Below, in pieces: positions 33,984 through 43,273 of a stretch of DNA of 64,000 nucleotides (positions within the stretch are counted from its first letter, which is position 1; each line of letters starts with the position of its first letter). This DNA comes from Komagataeibacter xylinus (GTDB taxonomy: Bacteria > Pseudomonadota > Alphaproteobacteria > Acetobacterales > Acetobacteraceae): positions 1 through 64,000 of the forward strand of contig NZ_QQBI01000001.1 in NCBI RefSeq assembly GCF_004302915.1. Reading direction: 5' to 3'. The notes under the pieces are model-generated. The model searched no databases. It saw nothing but the letters and a program-made list of their open reading frames with translations, and was not told the DNA's origin. The position numbers were made by a program, and so were the translations under genes.

Positions 33984-34655
33984 TCAGGCAATCAGCCCCA
34001 TGGCGCGAAAGCTGTGGGTGCGCCCGTTGCCCACGATAATATGGTCATGCACCACAACGCCCATCAGCTTGCCGATCTGGGCAATGCGCATGGTCATCTC
34101 GATATCGGCGCCCGACGGTTCGGAGCGGCCTGCGGGGTGGTTATGGGCCAGCACCAGCTTTTCGGCACCCAGTTGCAGGGCGCGGTGCATGATCTCGCGC
34201 GGGTAGACGGGGGAATGGTTGACCGTGCCGGTGCCCATCAGGTCATCGGCCAGCAGGTGGCATGCCCCATCAAGGAACAGCACGCGGAACTGCTCGACCA
34301 CCTCATGGCCCATGCAGGCCTGCAGGTAGGCCTCCAGCCCCCTGCGGCCCGCAAGCACATCCGTGCGCCGCACCCGGCTCCGATACAGCCTGAGTGCCGC
34401 CTCGCGCGCCACCGCCAGCAGCGGCGGCACGAGGGCCGCGCGCCCCGCCACTTCATCAAGCCCGCCCACATGCGCCGACAGCGCCATGCCTGCCGAGCCA
34501 AAACGGGCCAGAAGGCTGGCTGCCAGCCGGTCAGGAGCGGGATGCGCCGTATCAAGCGTGCGAATGAGGCGATGCAGGAAGGCATGGTCCTGCGCGCGGC
34601 TGATGCTGCCGCCAAGCGGCACCGATGCGGGGGCGGGTGGCTTATGGTCGGACAA
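33984..34655 (-). CDS. radC: RadC/JAB-domain protein, intact catalytic motif
   Basis: The 223-residue protein has a short N-terminal helical region and a C-terminal RadC-type JAB/MPN domain. The metal motif is complete: Glu in HEVVEQFRVLFLDG, then LVLAHNHPAGRSEPSGADIE with two His and Asp, and VVVHDHIIVG. RadC was once linked to DNA repair, but its true role is unclear. A divergent-sequence RadC paralogue lies 0.8 kb away beyond a phosphatase gene. It converges with purK and is divergent from the phosphatase. Confidence 0.85.
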   Translation of the reverse strand: MSDHKPPAPASVPLGGSISRAQDHAFLHRLIRTLDTAHPAPDRLAASLLARFGSAGMALSAHVGGLDEVAGRAALVPPLLAVAREAALRLYRSRVRRTDVLAGRRGLEAYLQACMGHEVVEQFRVLFLDGACHLLADDLMGTGTVNHSPVYPREIMHRALQLGAEKLVLAHNHPAGRSEPSGADIEMTMRIAQIGKLMGVVVHDHIIVGNGRTHSFRAMGLIA

Positions 34656-34738
34656 AACGGCCCTTCCCCAACAATTGCAGGACAGAACGCGCCGCCATGG
34701 TGCATGATGGCGACAAAATAAGGAGGTTATGAACCTGC

Positions 34739-35431
34739 ATGCGTCTTCATCAGTCCCATACCGTACTTTTTGACCTTGATGGCACCATCATCCGCTCGCG
34801 TGATGGCATTGTCGAATCCATCCATGCCGTGCTGCGCGACCTCGGGCATGAGCCCGACCTGTCGATGGACCTGACCTGGGTGGTCGGCCCGCCGCTCGAG
34901 GAACTGATCGGCCACATCCTGGCCCAGTATGGCGATGACCGGGTGCAGGAGGCAATGGCGCTGTACCGCAGGCACTACGAATCGGCAGGCATGCACAAGA
35001 GCCCGGTTTTCGAGCATATGCGCGAGGTGATCGAGACCCTCTCGGCAGAAGGCGTGCGGCTGTTCGTGGCGACCTCCAAGCCGCGCTACCTGGCACGCAA
35101 GATCCTGCACATGCGGGGGCTGGTGCAGTTTTTTGATGGCCTGTCCGGCGCGCGCGAGGATGAAAGCGGAGCCGAAAAGCCCGAACTGATCGCCGCCGTG
35201 CTGCGCGAATACGCAGTCAACCGCGAGGACGCGCTGATGATTGGCGACCGCCGCTTTGACATCAGCGGCGCACATGCCAACCACGTGCGCGCGCTGGGCG
35301 TGCTGTGGGGCTACGGCACGCGCGAGGAACTGGTGCAGGCCGGTGCGGATGCGCTGGTCAGCCAGCCTGCCGAACTGCTGGCCGCCATCCGCCAGCAATT
35401 CGCGGCAGCCGAGGCCCATCCCCACACCTAG
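34739..35431 (+). CDS. HAD-family phosphatase, phosphoglycolate phosphatase-like
   Basis: The 230-residue protein is a haloacid dehalogenase hydrolase with motif I VLFDLDGTIIRSRDG (nucleophile Asp), an alpha-helical cap, motif II Thr/Ser in FVATSKPRYLARKIL, Lys in EKPELIAAVLREY and motif III IGDRRFDISGAHANHVRALG. This cap type fits Gph-like phosphatases acting on phosphoglycolate or similar small phosphates. AAGGAGG lies upstream of the ATG. It is enclosed by two radC-family genes, and its stop codon overlaps that of the second by 3 nt. Confidence 0.85.
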   Translation: MRLHQSHTVLFDLDGTIIRSRDGIVESIHAVLRDLGHEPDLSMDLTWVVGPPLEELIGHILAQYGDDRVQEAMALYRRHYESAGMHKSPVFEHMREVIETLSAEGVRLFVATSKPRYLARKILHMRGLVQFFDGLSGAREDESGAEKPELIAAVLREYAVNREDALMIGDRRFDISGAHANHVRALGVLWGYGTREELVQAGADALVSQPAELLAAIRQQFAAAEAHPHT

Positions 35432-36123
35432 TGCTCCATCAGCGCCCGCATGCTCACCACCTGCCCCGCCCCGCGCAGCAGGCAATCCTGAAACATCAGG
35501 CCGAGCAGGCGGGCATGGGCATGCAGCATGCGCAGGAAGCGCAGTTCGGGCAGGCTTTGTGGCGGTGGTGGCGCGTGCTGGCCCATGTCGCGCACCGCAA
35601 TGAGCGAGACCGCATGCAGTTCCAGCGCGCGGGCCAGCACCGTGCGGCACTGCGCGGGGGCCGGGCCTGCGGGCACGACCTCATCGGCCAGCATGTGGCG
35701 GGCTGAATCAAGGTAGAACAGCCGCATGCCATCAGGCTCGGTGGCAGGCAGGCGGTCGCAGTAATCGAGCAGCACCGCCATGTCGGTAAACACGACCTGT
35801 CCGCGCAGGTCGGCATGGGCCAGGCGCTGCGCCACCTCGCCCGGCACGCCCATCACCGCCACCCCGCGCGGCCCCAGCCCCGCGGCCCGCAGGGCGGCAG
35901 GGGTTGCCTCAAGCACCGCCTCGAGGCTGCCAAACGTGGCCAGCAGCGCCTTGGCCTGCGGCTTGGTGTCGCGCCGGGGGGTTGATGCGAACAGCAGCAC
36001 CTCCAGCAGTTCGTAATCGGCCAGCGAGTGCGCGCCCGCCACGCGAATGCGCTGGCGCATGCGTGCCCTGTGGCCGCCGGGGCCCACCCGTGCCGGTGTT
36101 TTTGCGGGTTTTGTTTCTGTCAT
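35428..36123 (-). CDS. RadC-family paralogue lacking the JAB metal motif
   Basis: The 231-residue protein keeps the RadC N-terminal UPF0758 helices (HRARMRQRIRVAGAHSLADYELLEVLLFAS, split here by families as RadC's HhH region) and the shape of the C-terminal domain (MRLFYLDSARHMLADEVVP). At the metal site, where the intact paralogue reads AHNHPAG, it reads VRDMGQH, and the later VHDH is MFQD. All metal ligands are therefore missing and peptidase-like activity is unlikely. It may serve a structural or regulatory role or be decaying, although the frame is intact. Confidence 0.75.
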   Translation of the reverse strand: MTETKPAKTPARVGPGGHRARMRQRIRVAGAHSLADYELLEVLLFASTPRRDTKPQAKALLATFGSLEAVLEATPAALRAAGLGPRGVAVMGVPGEVAQRLAHADLRGQVVFTDMAVLLDYCDRLPATEPDGMRLFYLDSARHMLADEVVPAGPAPAQCRTVLARALELHAVSLIAVRDMGQHAPPPPQSLPELRFLRMLHAHARLLGLMFQDCLLRGAGQVVSMRALMEH

Positions 36124-36186
36124 GACCCCTCCCCACGTCCGATAGCATTGGTGCGCACTGACTGGATTGGTATAGAAGAAAGCGTG

Positions 36187-38400
36187 ATGGACAGCCTTAT
36201 CCCTACCGGCAACGCGCCGGAATACCTCAACCGCCTCAACCCCGAGCAGCGTGACGCGATCGAGACAACCGATGGCCCGCTGCTGGTCCTTGCCGGCGCG
36301 GGCACGGGCAAGACGCGGGTGCTGACCACGCGGTTCGCGCATATCCTGCTCTCGGGCCGGGCGCGGCCCAACCAGATCCTGGCGGTGACCTTTACCAACA
36401 AGGCCGCGCGCGAAATGCGCGAGCGCGTGAGCGCGCTGCTGGGCGAACCGGCGGAGGGGCTGTGGCTGGGCACCTTCCACGCGCTATGCGCGCGCATGCT
36501 GCGCCGCCATGCGGAATATGTGGGGCTTACCAGCAGCTTCACCATCCTTGATACCGATGACCAGTTGCGCCTGCTCAAGCAGGTGCTCGAGCCCTACCGT
36601 ATCGACACCAAGCGCTGGCCGCCACAGGCGATCATGGGCGTGATCCAGCGATGGAAGGATCGCGGCCTCGTGCCCGACGCCATCACGGCCGCCGAGGACA
36701 CGGATTTCGCCAACGGTCGCTGCGCCGAGATCTATACCGACTATCAAAACCGGCTGAAGCAGATCAACGCCTGCGACTTTGGCGACCTGATGCTGCACAT
36801 GACCGAAATCCTGCGCAAACACCCTGCCGTGCTGGAGCAGTATCACCGCTACTTCCGCTACATCCTGGTTGATGAATATCAGGACACCAACACCATCCAG
36901 TACCTGTGGCTGCGCCTGCTGGCCCACAGGGAAGGCCAGCCGTCCAACATCTGCTGCGTGGGTGATGATGACCAGTCCATCTACTCATGGCGCGGGGCGG
37001 AGGTGGAGAACATCCTGCGCTTCGAGCGCGACTTCCCCGGTGCGCGCGTGGTGCGGCTTGAGCGCAATTACCGCTCCACCCGCCAGATCCTTGGCGCGGC
37101 CTCGGGCCTGATCGCCCATAACGAGGAACGCCTTGGCAAGACGCTGCACCCCGGCCGCGAGGATGCGGAAGGCGAGAAGGTGCGCGTGATTGCCGTGCAG
37201 GACTCCGATGACGAGGCCCGCATGGTCGGCGCCGAGATCGAACGCCTGCGCGCCGATGGCCACGCCATGAGCGAGATCGCCATCCTCGTGCGCGCGGGCT
37301 TCCAGACCCGCGCGTTCGAGGAACGGCTGATCACCCTTGGCCTGCCCTACCGCGTGGTGGGCGGCCTGCGCTTTTATGAGCGCGCCGAGATACGCGACGC
37401 CATTGCCTATATGCGCGTGGTCAGCCAGCCCTCCGATGACCTGGCGTTCGAGCGCATCATCAACGTGCCGCGCCGGGGCGTGGGGGCAACGGGGCTGCAG
37501 AAGCTGCACATGCACGCCCGCGAGCGCCAGGTACCGCTGACCGCCGCCGTGCTGGAAATGCTCGCCACCGGCGAGATCAGGGGCCGGGCGAAGGAGCAGC
37601 TCACCGCACTGATGCAGGCGCTGGCCACCGCGCGCGAGCAGGCCGGGCGCGAGGGGCATGTCGTGGCCATCGACCACCTGCTTGATGAAAGCGGGTATGT
37701 CGAGATGTGGAAGGCCGACAAGTCACCCGACGCGCCGGGCCGGATCGAGAACCTCAAGGAACTGGTGCGCTCGCTGGCCGACTATGAAAACCTTGGCGGG
37801 TTTCTCGAACATGTCGTCCTCGTCATGGATACCGAGGCGAAGGCGGGCGATGACAGCATGAGCATCATGACGCTGCATGGCGCCAAGGGGCTGGAATTCG
37901 ACACCGTGTTCCTGCCGGGATGGGAGGAAGGGGTGTTCCCCTCCCAGCGCACGCTTGATGAAGGCGGGCTGAAAGGGCTGGAGGAGGAACGCCGCCTGGC
38001 CTATGTGGGCATTACGCGCGCGCGCAGGCTGGCCATCATCAGCCATGCCGCCAACCGGCTCATCTATGGCAGCTGGCAGTCCGCCATTCCCAGCCGGTTT
38101 GTAGAAGAACTCCCCGCCGAGCACATTGAAAGCCGGGGCGACAGCGCCAACAGCCGCCGCAATTTTCTCGGCCGCCCCGCCGTGTTCGGCTCCTCCCCCT
38201 TCCCGCTCGTGGCGGCGCGCAGGGTGCATGATGTCACCCCTGCCGCCGCCGCCACGCCGGGCATGAAGGTGGGGGTGCGTGTGTTCCACCAGAAATTCGG
38301 CTACGGCACGATTACCTCGGTCGAGGGAAACCGGCTGGAAGTCGCGTTTGAAAAAGCAGGCCCCAAGCGGGTGATCGATAAATTTGTTGAGCAGGTATAG
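36187..38400 (+). CDS. uvrD: ATP-dependent DNA helicase UvrD/PcrA
   Basis: This superfamily I helicase unwinds DNA in excision and mismatch repair. The 737-residue product has LNPEQRDAIE (Q motif), Walker A LAGAGTGKTRVL, motif Ia VTFTNKAAREM, motif II ILVDEYQDTN, motif III VGDDDQSIYSWRGA, motif IV LERNYRS, motif V MTLHGAKGLEFD and motif VI RRLAYVGITRARR. The C-terminus ends with a Tudor-like RNA polymerase-interacting module (VFHQKFGYGTITSVEG). ATG 36187 follows a purine-rich AGAAGAAAG. prmA starts directly after the stop codon. Confidence 0.94.
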   Translation: MDSLIPTGNAPEYLNRLNPEQRDAIETTDGPLLVLAGAGTGKTRVLTTRFAHILLSGRARPNQILAVTFTNKAAREMRERVSALLGEPAEGLWLGTFHALCARMLRRHAEYVGLTSSFTILDTDDQLRLLKQVLEPYRIDTKRWPPQAIMGVIQRWKDRGLVPDAITAAEDTDFANGRCAEIYTDYQNRLKQINACDFGDLMLHMTEILRKHPAVLEQYHRYFRYILVDEYQDTNTIQYLWLRLLAHREGQPSNICCVGDDDQSIYSWRGAEVENILRFERDFPGARVVRLERNYRSTRQILGAASGLIAHNEERLGKTLHPGREDAEGEKVRVIAVQDSDDEARMVGAEIERLRADGHAMSEIAILVRAGFQTRAFEERLITLGLPYRVVGGLRFYERAEIRDAIAYMRVVSQPSDDLAFERIINVPRRGVGATGLQKLHMHARERQVPLTAAVLEMLATGEIRGRAKEQLTALMQALATAREQAGREGHVVAIDHLLDESGYVEMWKADKSPDAPGRIENLKELVRSLADYENLGGFLEHVVLVMDTEAKAGDDSMSIMTLHGAKGLEFDTVFLPGWEEGVFPSQRTLDEGGLKGLEEERRLAYVGITRARRLAIISHAANRLIYGSWQSAIPSRFVEELPAEHIESRGDSANSRRNFLGRPAVFGSSPFPLVAARRVHDVTPAAAATPGMKVGVRVFHQKFGYGTITSVEGNRLEVAFEKAGPKRVIDKFVEQV

Positions 38401-39303
38401 ATGAGCCTTTCCCCCCGGCGTCACGCCACCGAACTTGAAACCATATCGGTCACTGTTCCGCCCGATGCGGTCGAGGCCTATGAATCCGCCCTCGCCACCG
38501 TGTGCGCCACCATCGGCATCTTCGAACTCGATGACAGCCAGACCCTGTGGCGCGTGGAAGGGGTGAAGGACACCGGCAGCGGCGAGGACGAGCTGCGCGC
38601 GGCCCTGATCCTCGCCGCCCTGACCAGCGGCGTGGATGCCGAACTCGAGCGCAGCCACACCGAGGCCGAAGGCTGGCTGGCCCGCACGTATGAATCCTTC
38701 CCCGAGCAGCTTGCGGGCAAGCGCTTCGCCATTCGCGGCACCCACCTTGAGGATGCGCCCAACCCGCAGCGCATTACCATAACACTCGATGCGGGCGTGG
38801 CCTTCGGCTCGGGCGAGCACGGCTCCACGCGCGGCTGCCTGCGCGCACTCGAGAGGGTGGCCTACCGCAAGCCCCGGCGCATCCTCGACCTTGGCTGCGG
38901 CTCGGGCATCCTGGCCATGGCGGCGGCGGCACTCCTGCACCAGCCGGTGCTGGCCACCGATATCGACCCGTGGTCGGTGCGGGTGACCAGGCGCAACGCC
39001 GCCATGAACGGGCTGGCCAACCTGGTTGACTGCCATCTGGGCAATGGCTGGTCCACGCCCGCCATCCGCCACCATGCGCCCTATGACCTTGTGTTCGCCA
39101 ACATCCTCGCCCGCCCGCTATGCAGCATGGCCGCTGACCTCGCGCTCAACCTGATGCCCGGTGGCACCGCCATCCTGGCAGGCCTGCTCAACACGCAGGT
39201 GCGCATGGTGCTGGCCGCCCACAGACGCCACGGGCTGGTGCTCGAGCGCCACCTGCGCGAGGGAGACTGGGGCACGCTGATCCTGCGCAAACCCCATGGC
39301 TGA
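38401..39303 (+). CDS. prmA: Ribosomal protein L11 methyltransferase
   Basis: PrmA trimethylates several amino groups of ribosomal protein L11 using S-adenosylmethionine. The 300-residue protein has an N-terminal substrate domain and a C-terminal Rossmann methyltransferase: DAGVAFGSGEHGSTRGCL, motif I ILDLGCGSGILAMAAA, ATDIDPWSVRVTRRNA, and DLVFANILARPL, where Asn-Ile-Leu is the conserved active-site signature. Its ATG begins on the base after the uvrD stop and its end overlaps the GNAT gene by 8 nt, so the three are one operon. Confidence 0.93.
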   Translation: MSLSPRRHATELETISVTVPPDAVEAYESALATVCATIGIFELDDSQTLWRVEGVKDTGSGEDELRAALILAALTSGVDAELERSHTEAEGWLARTYESFPEQLAGKRFAIRGTHLEDAPNPQRITITLDAGVAFGSGEHGSTRGCLRALERVAYRKPRRILDLGCGSGILAMAAAALLHQPVLATDIDPWSVRVTRRNAAMNGLANLVDCHLGNGWSTPAIRHHAPYDLVFANILARPLCSMAADLALNLMPGGTAILAGLLNTQVRMVLAAHRRHGLVLERHLREGDWGTLILRKPHG

Positions 39304-39814
39304 CACGCCTGCCCTCCTGATCCGCGATGCGACGGATGATGACATCCCGGCCATTGTCGAGATCGTCAACCACGCCATCCGCAACAGCACCTCGATGTGG
39401 GAAACACAGGAAACCACCCTCGAGGCCCGGCTGGAGTGGCTGCACACCAGTCAGGCCAGCGGCTTTCCCGTGCTGGTGGCGCAGATGCCCGATGGCAATG
39501 TCGCGGGCTACAGTAGCTGGAAGATGTTCCGCCCGTTTTCAGGCTACCGCCATACGGTGGAGCATTCGCTCTACATCGCGCCCGCCTACAAGCGCCAGGG
39601 CATTGGCAGCGCCCTGCTGCAGGCCCTGTGCGAGCGGGCGAAGGCGGCGGAGGTGCATGTGATGATCGCGGGCATTACCTCGACCAACATCGCTTCGCGC
39701 AAGCTGCATGAGCGCTTTGGCTTCCAGCATGGGGGCCTGCTGCCTGAATGCGGCACCAAATATGGCCGCTGGATGGACCTTCTGTTCCTGTACCGCATCA
39801 TGTCGCCGGTGTGA
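39296..39814 (+). CDS. GNAT acetyltransferase, phosphinothricin acetyltransferase-like
   Basis: The 172-residue protein is a Pat/Bar-type GNAT: LLIRDATDDDIPAIVEIVNH at the N-terminus, FPVLVAQMPDGNVAGYSSW, HTVEHSLYIAPAYKRQGIGS with the acetyl-CoA loop, and the signature IAGITSTNIASRKLHERFGF. Proteins of this type acetylate methionine sulfone, methionine sulfoximine or phosphinothricin; the real substrate here is not known. It overlaps prmA by 8 nt and precedes the M24 peptidase by 26 nt. Confidence 0.85.
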   Translation: MADTPALLIRDATDDDIPAIVEIVNHAIRNSTSMWETQETTLEARLEWLHTSQASGFPVLVAQMPDGNVAGYSSWKMFRPFSGYRHTVEHSLYIAPAYKRQGIGSALLQALCERAKAAEVHVMIAGITSTNIASRKLHERFGFQHGGLLPECGTKYGRWMDLLFLYRIMSPV

Positions 39815-39840
39815 GTTCCAACCCCATCAAGGATACGCCC

Positions 39841-41613
39841 ATGTCGCCTGCTCCGAACCGCCCCGATGCCCTGCGCGCCGCCCTGAGCCGGATGGGCGTG
39901 GACGGCTTCATCCTGCCGCGTGGCGATGAGCATCTGGGCGAATATGTCGCCCCCTGCGCGGAACGGCTGGCCTGGCTCACCGGCTTTACCGGCAGCGCAG
40001 GGCTGGCGGCCATCCTGCCCGACCGCGCTGCCGTGTTCTCCGACGGGCGCTACATTACCCAGATGGACCAGCAGGTTGATGGCACGATCTGGGAGCGGCT
40101 GCACATTACCCGGACCCCGCCCGCAGGCTGGCTGGCGCAGCATGGGGCTAGACTGCGCATCGGCTACGACCCGCGCCTGATTGCCGAGAGCGCGCTGCGT
40201 CCGTTCAGTGATGCGGGGCTGACGCTCGTGCCACTGGCCCACAACCCGGTGGACCAGATCTGGACCGACCGCCCTGCTGCCCCCTGCACGCCCTGCGTGC
40301 CCCAGCCCGAGGCCTGGGCCGGGCAGGCAAGTGCGGCCAAGCGCGAAGCCATTGCCGCCAGCCTGCGTGCCGCGGGCGAGCACGCGCTGGTGCTGAGCGA
40401 CCCGGCCTCGATTGCGTGGCTGCTCAACATTCGCGGCACCGATGTGCCCTACACCCCGCTCAGCCTGAGCTTTGCCATCATGCGTGATGACGGACGGGTG
40501 ACGCTGTTCATCAACCCCGCCAAGGTGGCACGGCAGACACATGACTGGCTGGGGGCCGACGTGACCCTGCTGCCGCCATCAGCACTGGAGGAGGGCCTGC
40601 GCGCCCTCGCCCCGGCCCACGTGCAGGTGGACCCCGCCCGCAACGCGATATGGTTCATGCAGGTGCTCGAGGAAGCCGGTGCCATAGTCATTCGCAAGGA
40701 TGATCCGTGCCAGTTGCCCAAGGCCATCAAGAACCCGACCGAGCAGGACGGCAGCAGGCGTGCCCACCTGCTTGATGGCGTGGCCATCTGCCGCTTCCTG
40801 CACTGGCTGGATGACAATGCGGCCCGCACCACGGAACTGGACGCGGCACAGCAGCTCGATGCCTTCCGCAAGGAGTGCCCGGATTACCGCGAGGAGAGCT
40901 TTCCCGCCATCTCCGGCGCAGGGCCGAACGGGGCCATCATCCACTACCGCGTCACCCCCGAAAGCAACCGCGCATTGCACGCCAACGAGGTCTACCTGAT
41001 TGATAGCGGCGGCCAGTACCCCTTTGGCACCACCGACATCACCCGCACCATATGGACCGGGCCGGGCATGCCCGATACGGATGTGCGCGATGCCTTTACC
41101 CGCGTGCTGCGCGGGCATATCGCCCTTGCCCGCGCGCACTTCCCCACCGGTGTGACCGGGCATGCGCTCGATGCGCTGGCCCGCCATGCCCTGTGGGAGG
41201 GCGGGCTGAATTATGATCACGGCACCGGCCACGGCATTGGCAGCTACCTGTCGGTGCATGAGGGACCGGCCACGATCTCGCCCGTGTTCCGGCCTGTAGC
41301 ACTGCATGCGGGCATGATCCTGTCCAACGAGCCGGGCTATTACCGCCCCGGCGCGTTTGGCATCCGGCTTGAAAACCTGCATCTGGTCCAGCCCAGCACC
41401 GTGGGCGAGGCCGGCCGGTCATTCATGGAATTCGAGGTGCTGACCCTGGCCCCCTTTGATAGGCGGCTGATCGATGCGGCGAGCCTGTCAGCCGCCGAAA
41501 CGACGTGGCTCGATACCTATCATGCACGGGTTTTTGAAAGCATCGCACCGCATCTGCAAACTCAGGCGCGCACATGGCTTGCGGCGGCCTGCGCACCGCT
41601 GCACGCCGGATAA
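39841..41613 (+). CDS. M24B aminopeptidase P family protein
   Basis: The 590-residue enzyme has the three-domain long form of aminopeptidase P, which removes an N-terminal residue before proline. Domain 1 starts LRAALSRMGVDGFILPRGDE; the C-terminal pita-bread domain carries all five metal ligands: two Asp in DSGGQYPFGTTDITRTIW, His in DHGTGHGIGSYLSVHEGP, Glu in LSNEPGYYRPG and Glu in FMEFEVLTLAPFD. No signal peptide, so cytoplasmic. It is the last gene of the uvrD-prmA-GNAT run. Confidence 0.88.
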   Translation: MSPAPNRPDALRAALSRMGVDGFILPRGDEHLGEYVAPCAERLAWLTGFTGSAGLAAILPDRAAVFSDGRYITQMDQQVDGTIWERLHITRTPPAGWLAQHGARLRIGYDPRLIAESALRPFSDAGLTLVPLAHNPVDQIWTDRPAAPCTPCVPQPEAWAGQASAAKREAIAASLRAAGEHALVLSDPASIAWLLNIRGTDVPYTPLSLSFAIMRDDGRVTLFINPAKVARQTHDWLGADVTLLPPSALEEGLRALAPAHVQVDPARNAIWFMQVLEEAGAIVIRKDDPCQLPKAIKNPTEQDGSRRAHLLDGVAICRFLHWLDDNAARTTELDAAQQLDAFRKECPDYREESFPAISGAGPNGAIIHYRVTPESNRALHANEVYLIDSGGQYPFGTTDITRTIWTGPGMPDTDVRDAFTRVLRGHIALARAHFPTGVTGHALDALARHALWEGGLNYDHGTGHGIGSYLSVHEGPATISPVFRPVALHAGMILSNEPGYYRPGAFGIRLENLHLVQPSTVGEAGRSFMEFEVLTLAPFDRRLIDAASLSAAETTWLDTYHARVFESIAPHLQTQARTWLAAACAPLHAG

Positions 41614-41786
41614 TGTGACTGTAAAACCGCCAGCCCGGCCCCGTGGCCCGATTGTCACGCCGGACTGGGGGGCCTAGGACTTTTAACCAGTTCCGACGGG
41701 GCACCCGGCAACGAACCGGGTCCGCCAAGCCGGTGCGCATGCTGAAACGCTTTTCAGTAGCAAGCACTAAAGGGAGACGTTCGAGA

Positions 41787-42815
41787 ATGTCCGCAGAAAA
41801 AACAATTCCCGCTACCCTGATTCCCGGTGATGGAATCGGGCCTGAAATTGTCGACTCCGTTGTCGAGATCCTTGATACGGTTGGCGCCCCCTTCAAATGG
41901 GAAAAGGCGCTTGGTGGCGTTTCCGCCCTTGAGGCGACCGGCAGCCCGCTGCCCAAGGAGACGATCGAGAGCATCCGCCGCACCGGCCTTGCGCTGAAAG
42001 GCCCGCTGACCACGCCCGTCGGTGGTGGCTTCAAGTCCATCAACGTGACACTGCGCCAGGAGTTCGGCCTGTTCGCGAATGTGCGCCCCACAAAAACGAT
42101 CGTGCCGGGCGGCCGCTTCGAGAACATCAACCTCGTTATCTTCCGCGAGAACCTCGAGGGCTATTACGCCGCACTCGAAAACTACATTCCCGTTGGTGAT
42201 GACCCGCATGCCATCGCCACCAGCGCGGGCTACACCTCGCGCGCGGAATGCAACCGCATCGTGCGCTATGCCTTTGAATATGCGGTCAAGAACAACCGCA
42301 AGCGCGTGACGCTGGTGCACAAGGCCAACATCCTCAAGCTGCTGACCGGCCTGTTCCTTGAAGAAGGCCGCAAGGTCGCCAAGGAATATGAGGGCCGCGT
42401 GGAAGTGAACGAGCGCATCGTTGATGCCTGCGCCATGCAGCTCGTGACCGATCCTTGGCAGTATGACTGCATTGTCACCACCAACCTGTTTGGTGACATC
42501 CTGTCCGACCTGACCGCCGGCCTGGTTGGCGGGCTTGGCCTCGCACCGGGTGCGAATATTGGCGAGAAGGCCGCCGTGTTCGAGGCCGTTCATGGCTCGG
42601 CTCCCGACATTGCAGGCCAGAACAAGGCCAACCCGACCTCGCTGCTGCTTGCTGCCAACATGATGCTGCAGCATGTGGGCCGCCAGGACCTGGCCACCCG
42701 TATCGACAAGGCCATCGAGAAGGTCATCTCCTCTGGCGCCGTGCGCACCGGCGACCTTGGTGGCAAGGCCAGCACGACCGACCTGACGGCGGCGCTGAAG
42801 CAGGCTGTTTCCTGA
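41787..42815 (+). CDS. Isocitrate dehydrogenase, NAD-dependent type
   Basis: The 342-residue protein belongs to the isocitrate/isopropylmalate dehydrogenase family. SINVTLRQEFGLFANVRP carries the Ser-Asn-Arg set that favours isocitrate over isopropylmalate. Other motifs are LIPGDGIGPEIVDS, FRENLEGYYAALE with the conserved Tyr, VTTNLFGDILSDLTAGLVGG and EAVHGSAPDIAGQNKANPTS, whose Asp after Pro points to NAD rather than NADP. Such NAD-linked enzymes are known in acetic acid bacteria. AAGGGAGA precedes ATG 41787. It is monocistronic with its own strong terminator. Confidence 0.88.
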   Translation: MSAEKTIPATLIPGDGIGPEIVDSVVEILDTVGAPFKWEKALGGVSALEATGSPLPKETIESIRRTGLALKGPLTTPVGGGFKSINVTLRQEFGLFANVRPTKTIVPGGRFENINLVIFRENLEGYYAALENYIPVGDDPHAIATSAGYTSRAECNRIVRYAFEYAVKNNRKRVTLVHKANILKLLTGLFLEEGRKVAKEYEGRVEVNERIVDACAMQLVTDPWQYDCIVTTNLFGDILSDLTAGLVGGLGLAPGANIGEKAAVFEAVHGSAPDIAGQNKANPTSLLLAANMMLQHVGRQDLATRIDKAIEKVISSGAVRTGDLGGKASTTDLTAALKQAVS

Positions 42816-42860
42816 TCCTGCCATGGCCTGCGGCGGGGCAACCTGCCGCGGGTACATGCA

Positions 42861-42896
42861 AAAAGGGCCGTGGCATGACCGCCACGGCCCTTTTTT
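42861..42896 (+). terminator. Intrinsic terminator of the isocitrate dehydrogenase gene
   Basis: AAAAGGGCCGTGGC and GCCACGGCCCTTTT form a perfect 14-bp stem with a 6-nt loop and end in six T residues, 45 nt after the stop codon. Confidence 0.92.
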
Positions 42897-42897
42897 G

Positions 42898-43209
42898 ATG
42901 ATGGGATGGAGGCCGCATGACGGATATCAGGTAAAGACATCCGGGCCTTTGGCCACCTTTTTGCAGGGCGGATGCCAGAGGAAAAAACGCCTGTCCGCCC
43001 TGGAATATGTCGATTTCAATGAATGCCCGCTGGCCTTCGGGATATTATGCGATCACCTGTGTGATGAGAATGTGCCCCTGTCTGTCAGGGAATTCGCGCA
43101 GATCGTGGCGCTCAAGGCCCGGCTGCCCAATGGCGGCGTTGGTGCGCTGAGCCTGATCTATCTGGCCAGACTGGTTGTCGATACGCCCACCGCGCCCCCG
43201 CCGCGCTGA
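42898..43209 (+). CDS. Hypothetical small protein
   Basis: A 103-codon frame starts right at the end of the idh terminator. Its C-terminal part, YVDFNECPLAFGILCDHLCD and FAQIVALKARLPNGGVGALSL, looks protein-like, with four Cys residues and sensible codon use. The start is uncertain (ATG 42898 or 42901, or further inside). I do not recognise a family, and a promoter is not evident. Apart from this frame the 42.9-43.2 kb stretch shows nothing else. Confidence 0.4.
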   Translation: MMGWRPHDGYQVKTSGPLATFLQGGCQRKKRLSALEYVDFNECPLAFGILCDHLCDENVPLSVREFAQIVALKARLPNGGVGALSLIYLARLVVDTPTAPPPR

Positions 43210-43230
43210 GGCACGGTGAGGCGTTATGTC

Positions 43231-43266
43231 CTTTGAAGCTTTTGAAAAAAGCTTCACCAGAAACGT
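43231..43266. repeat. Palindromic repeat element, single-module copy
   Basis: Only the CTTTGAAGCTTTTGAAAAAAGCTTCA module is present. It lies between the hypothetical gene and the convergent uraH. Confidence 0.6.
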
Positions 43267-43273
43267 CTGGTTT

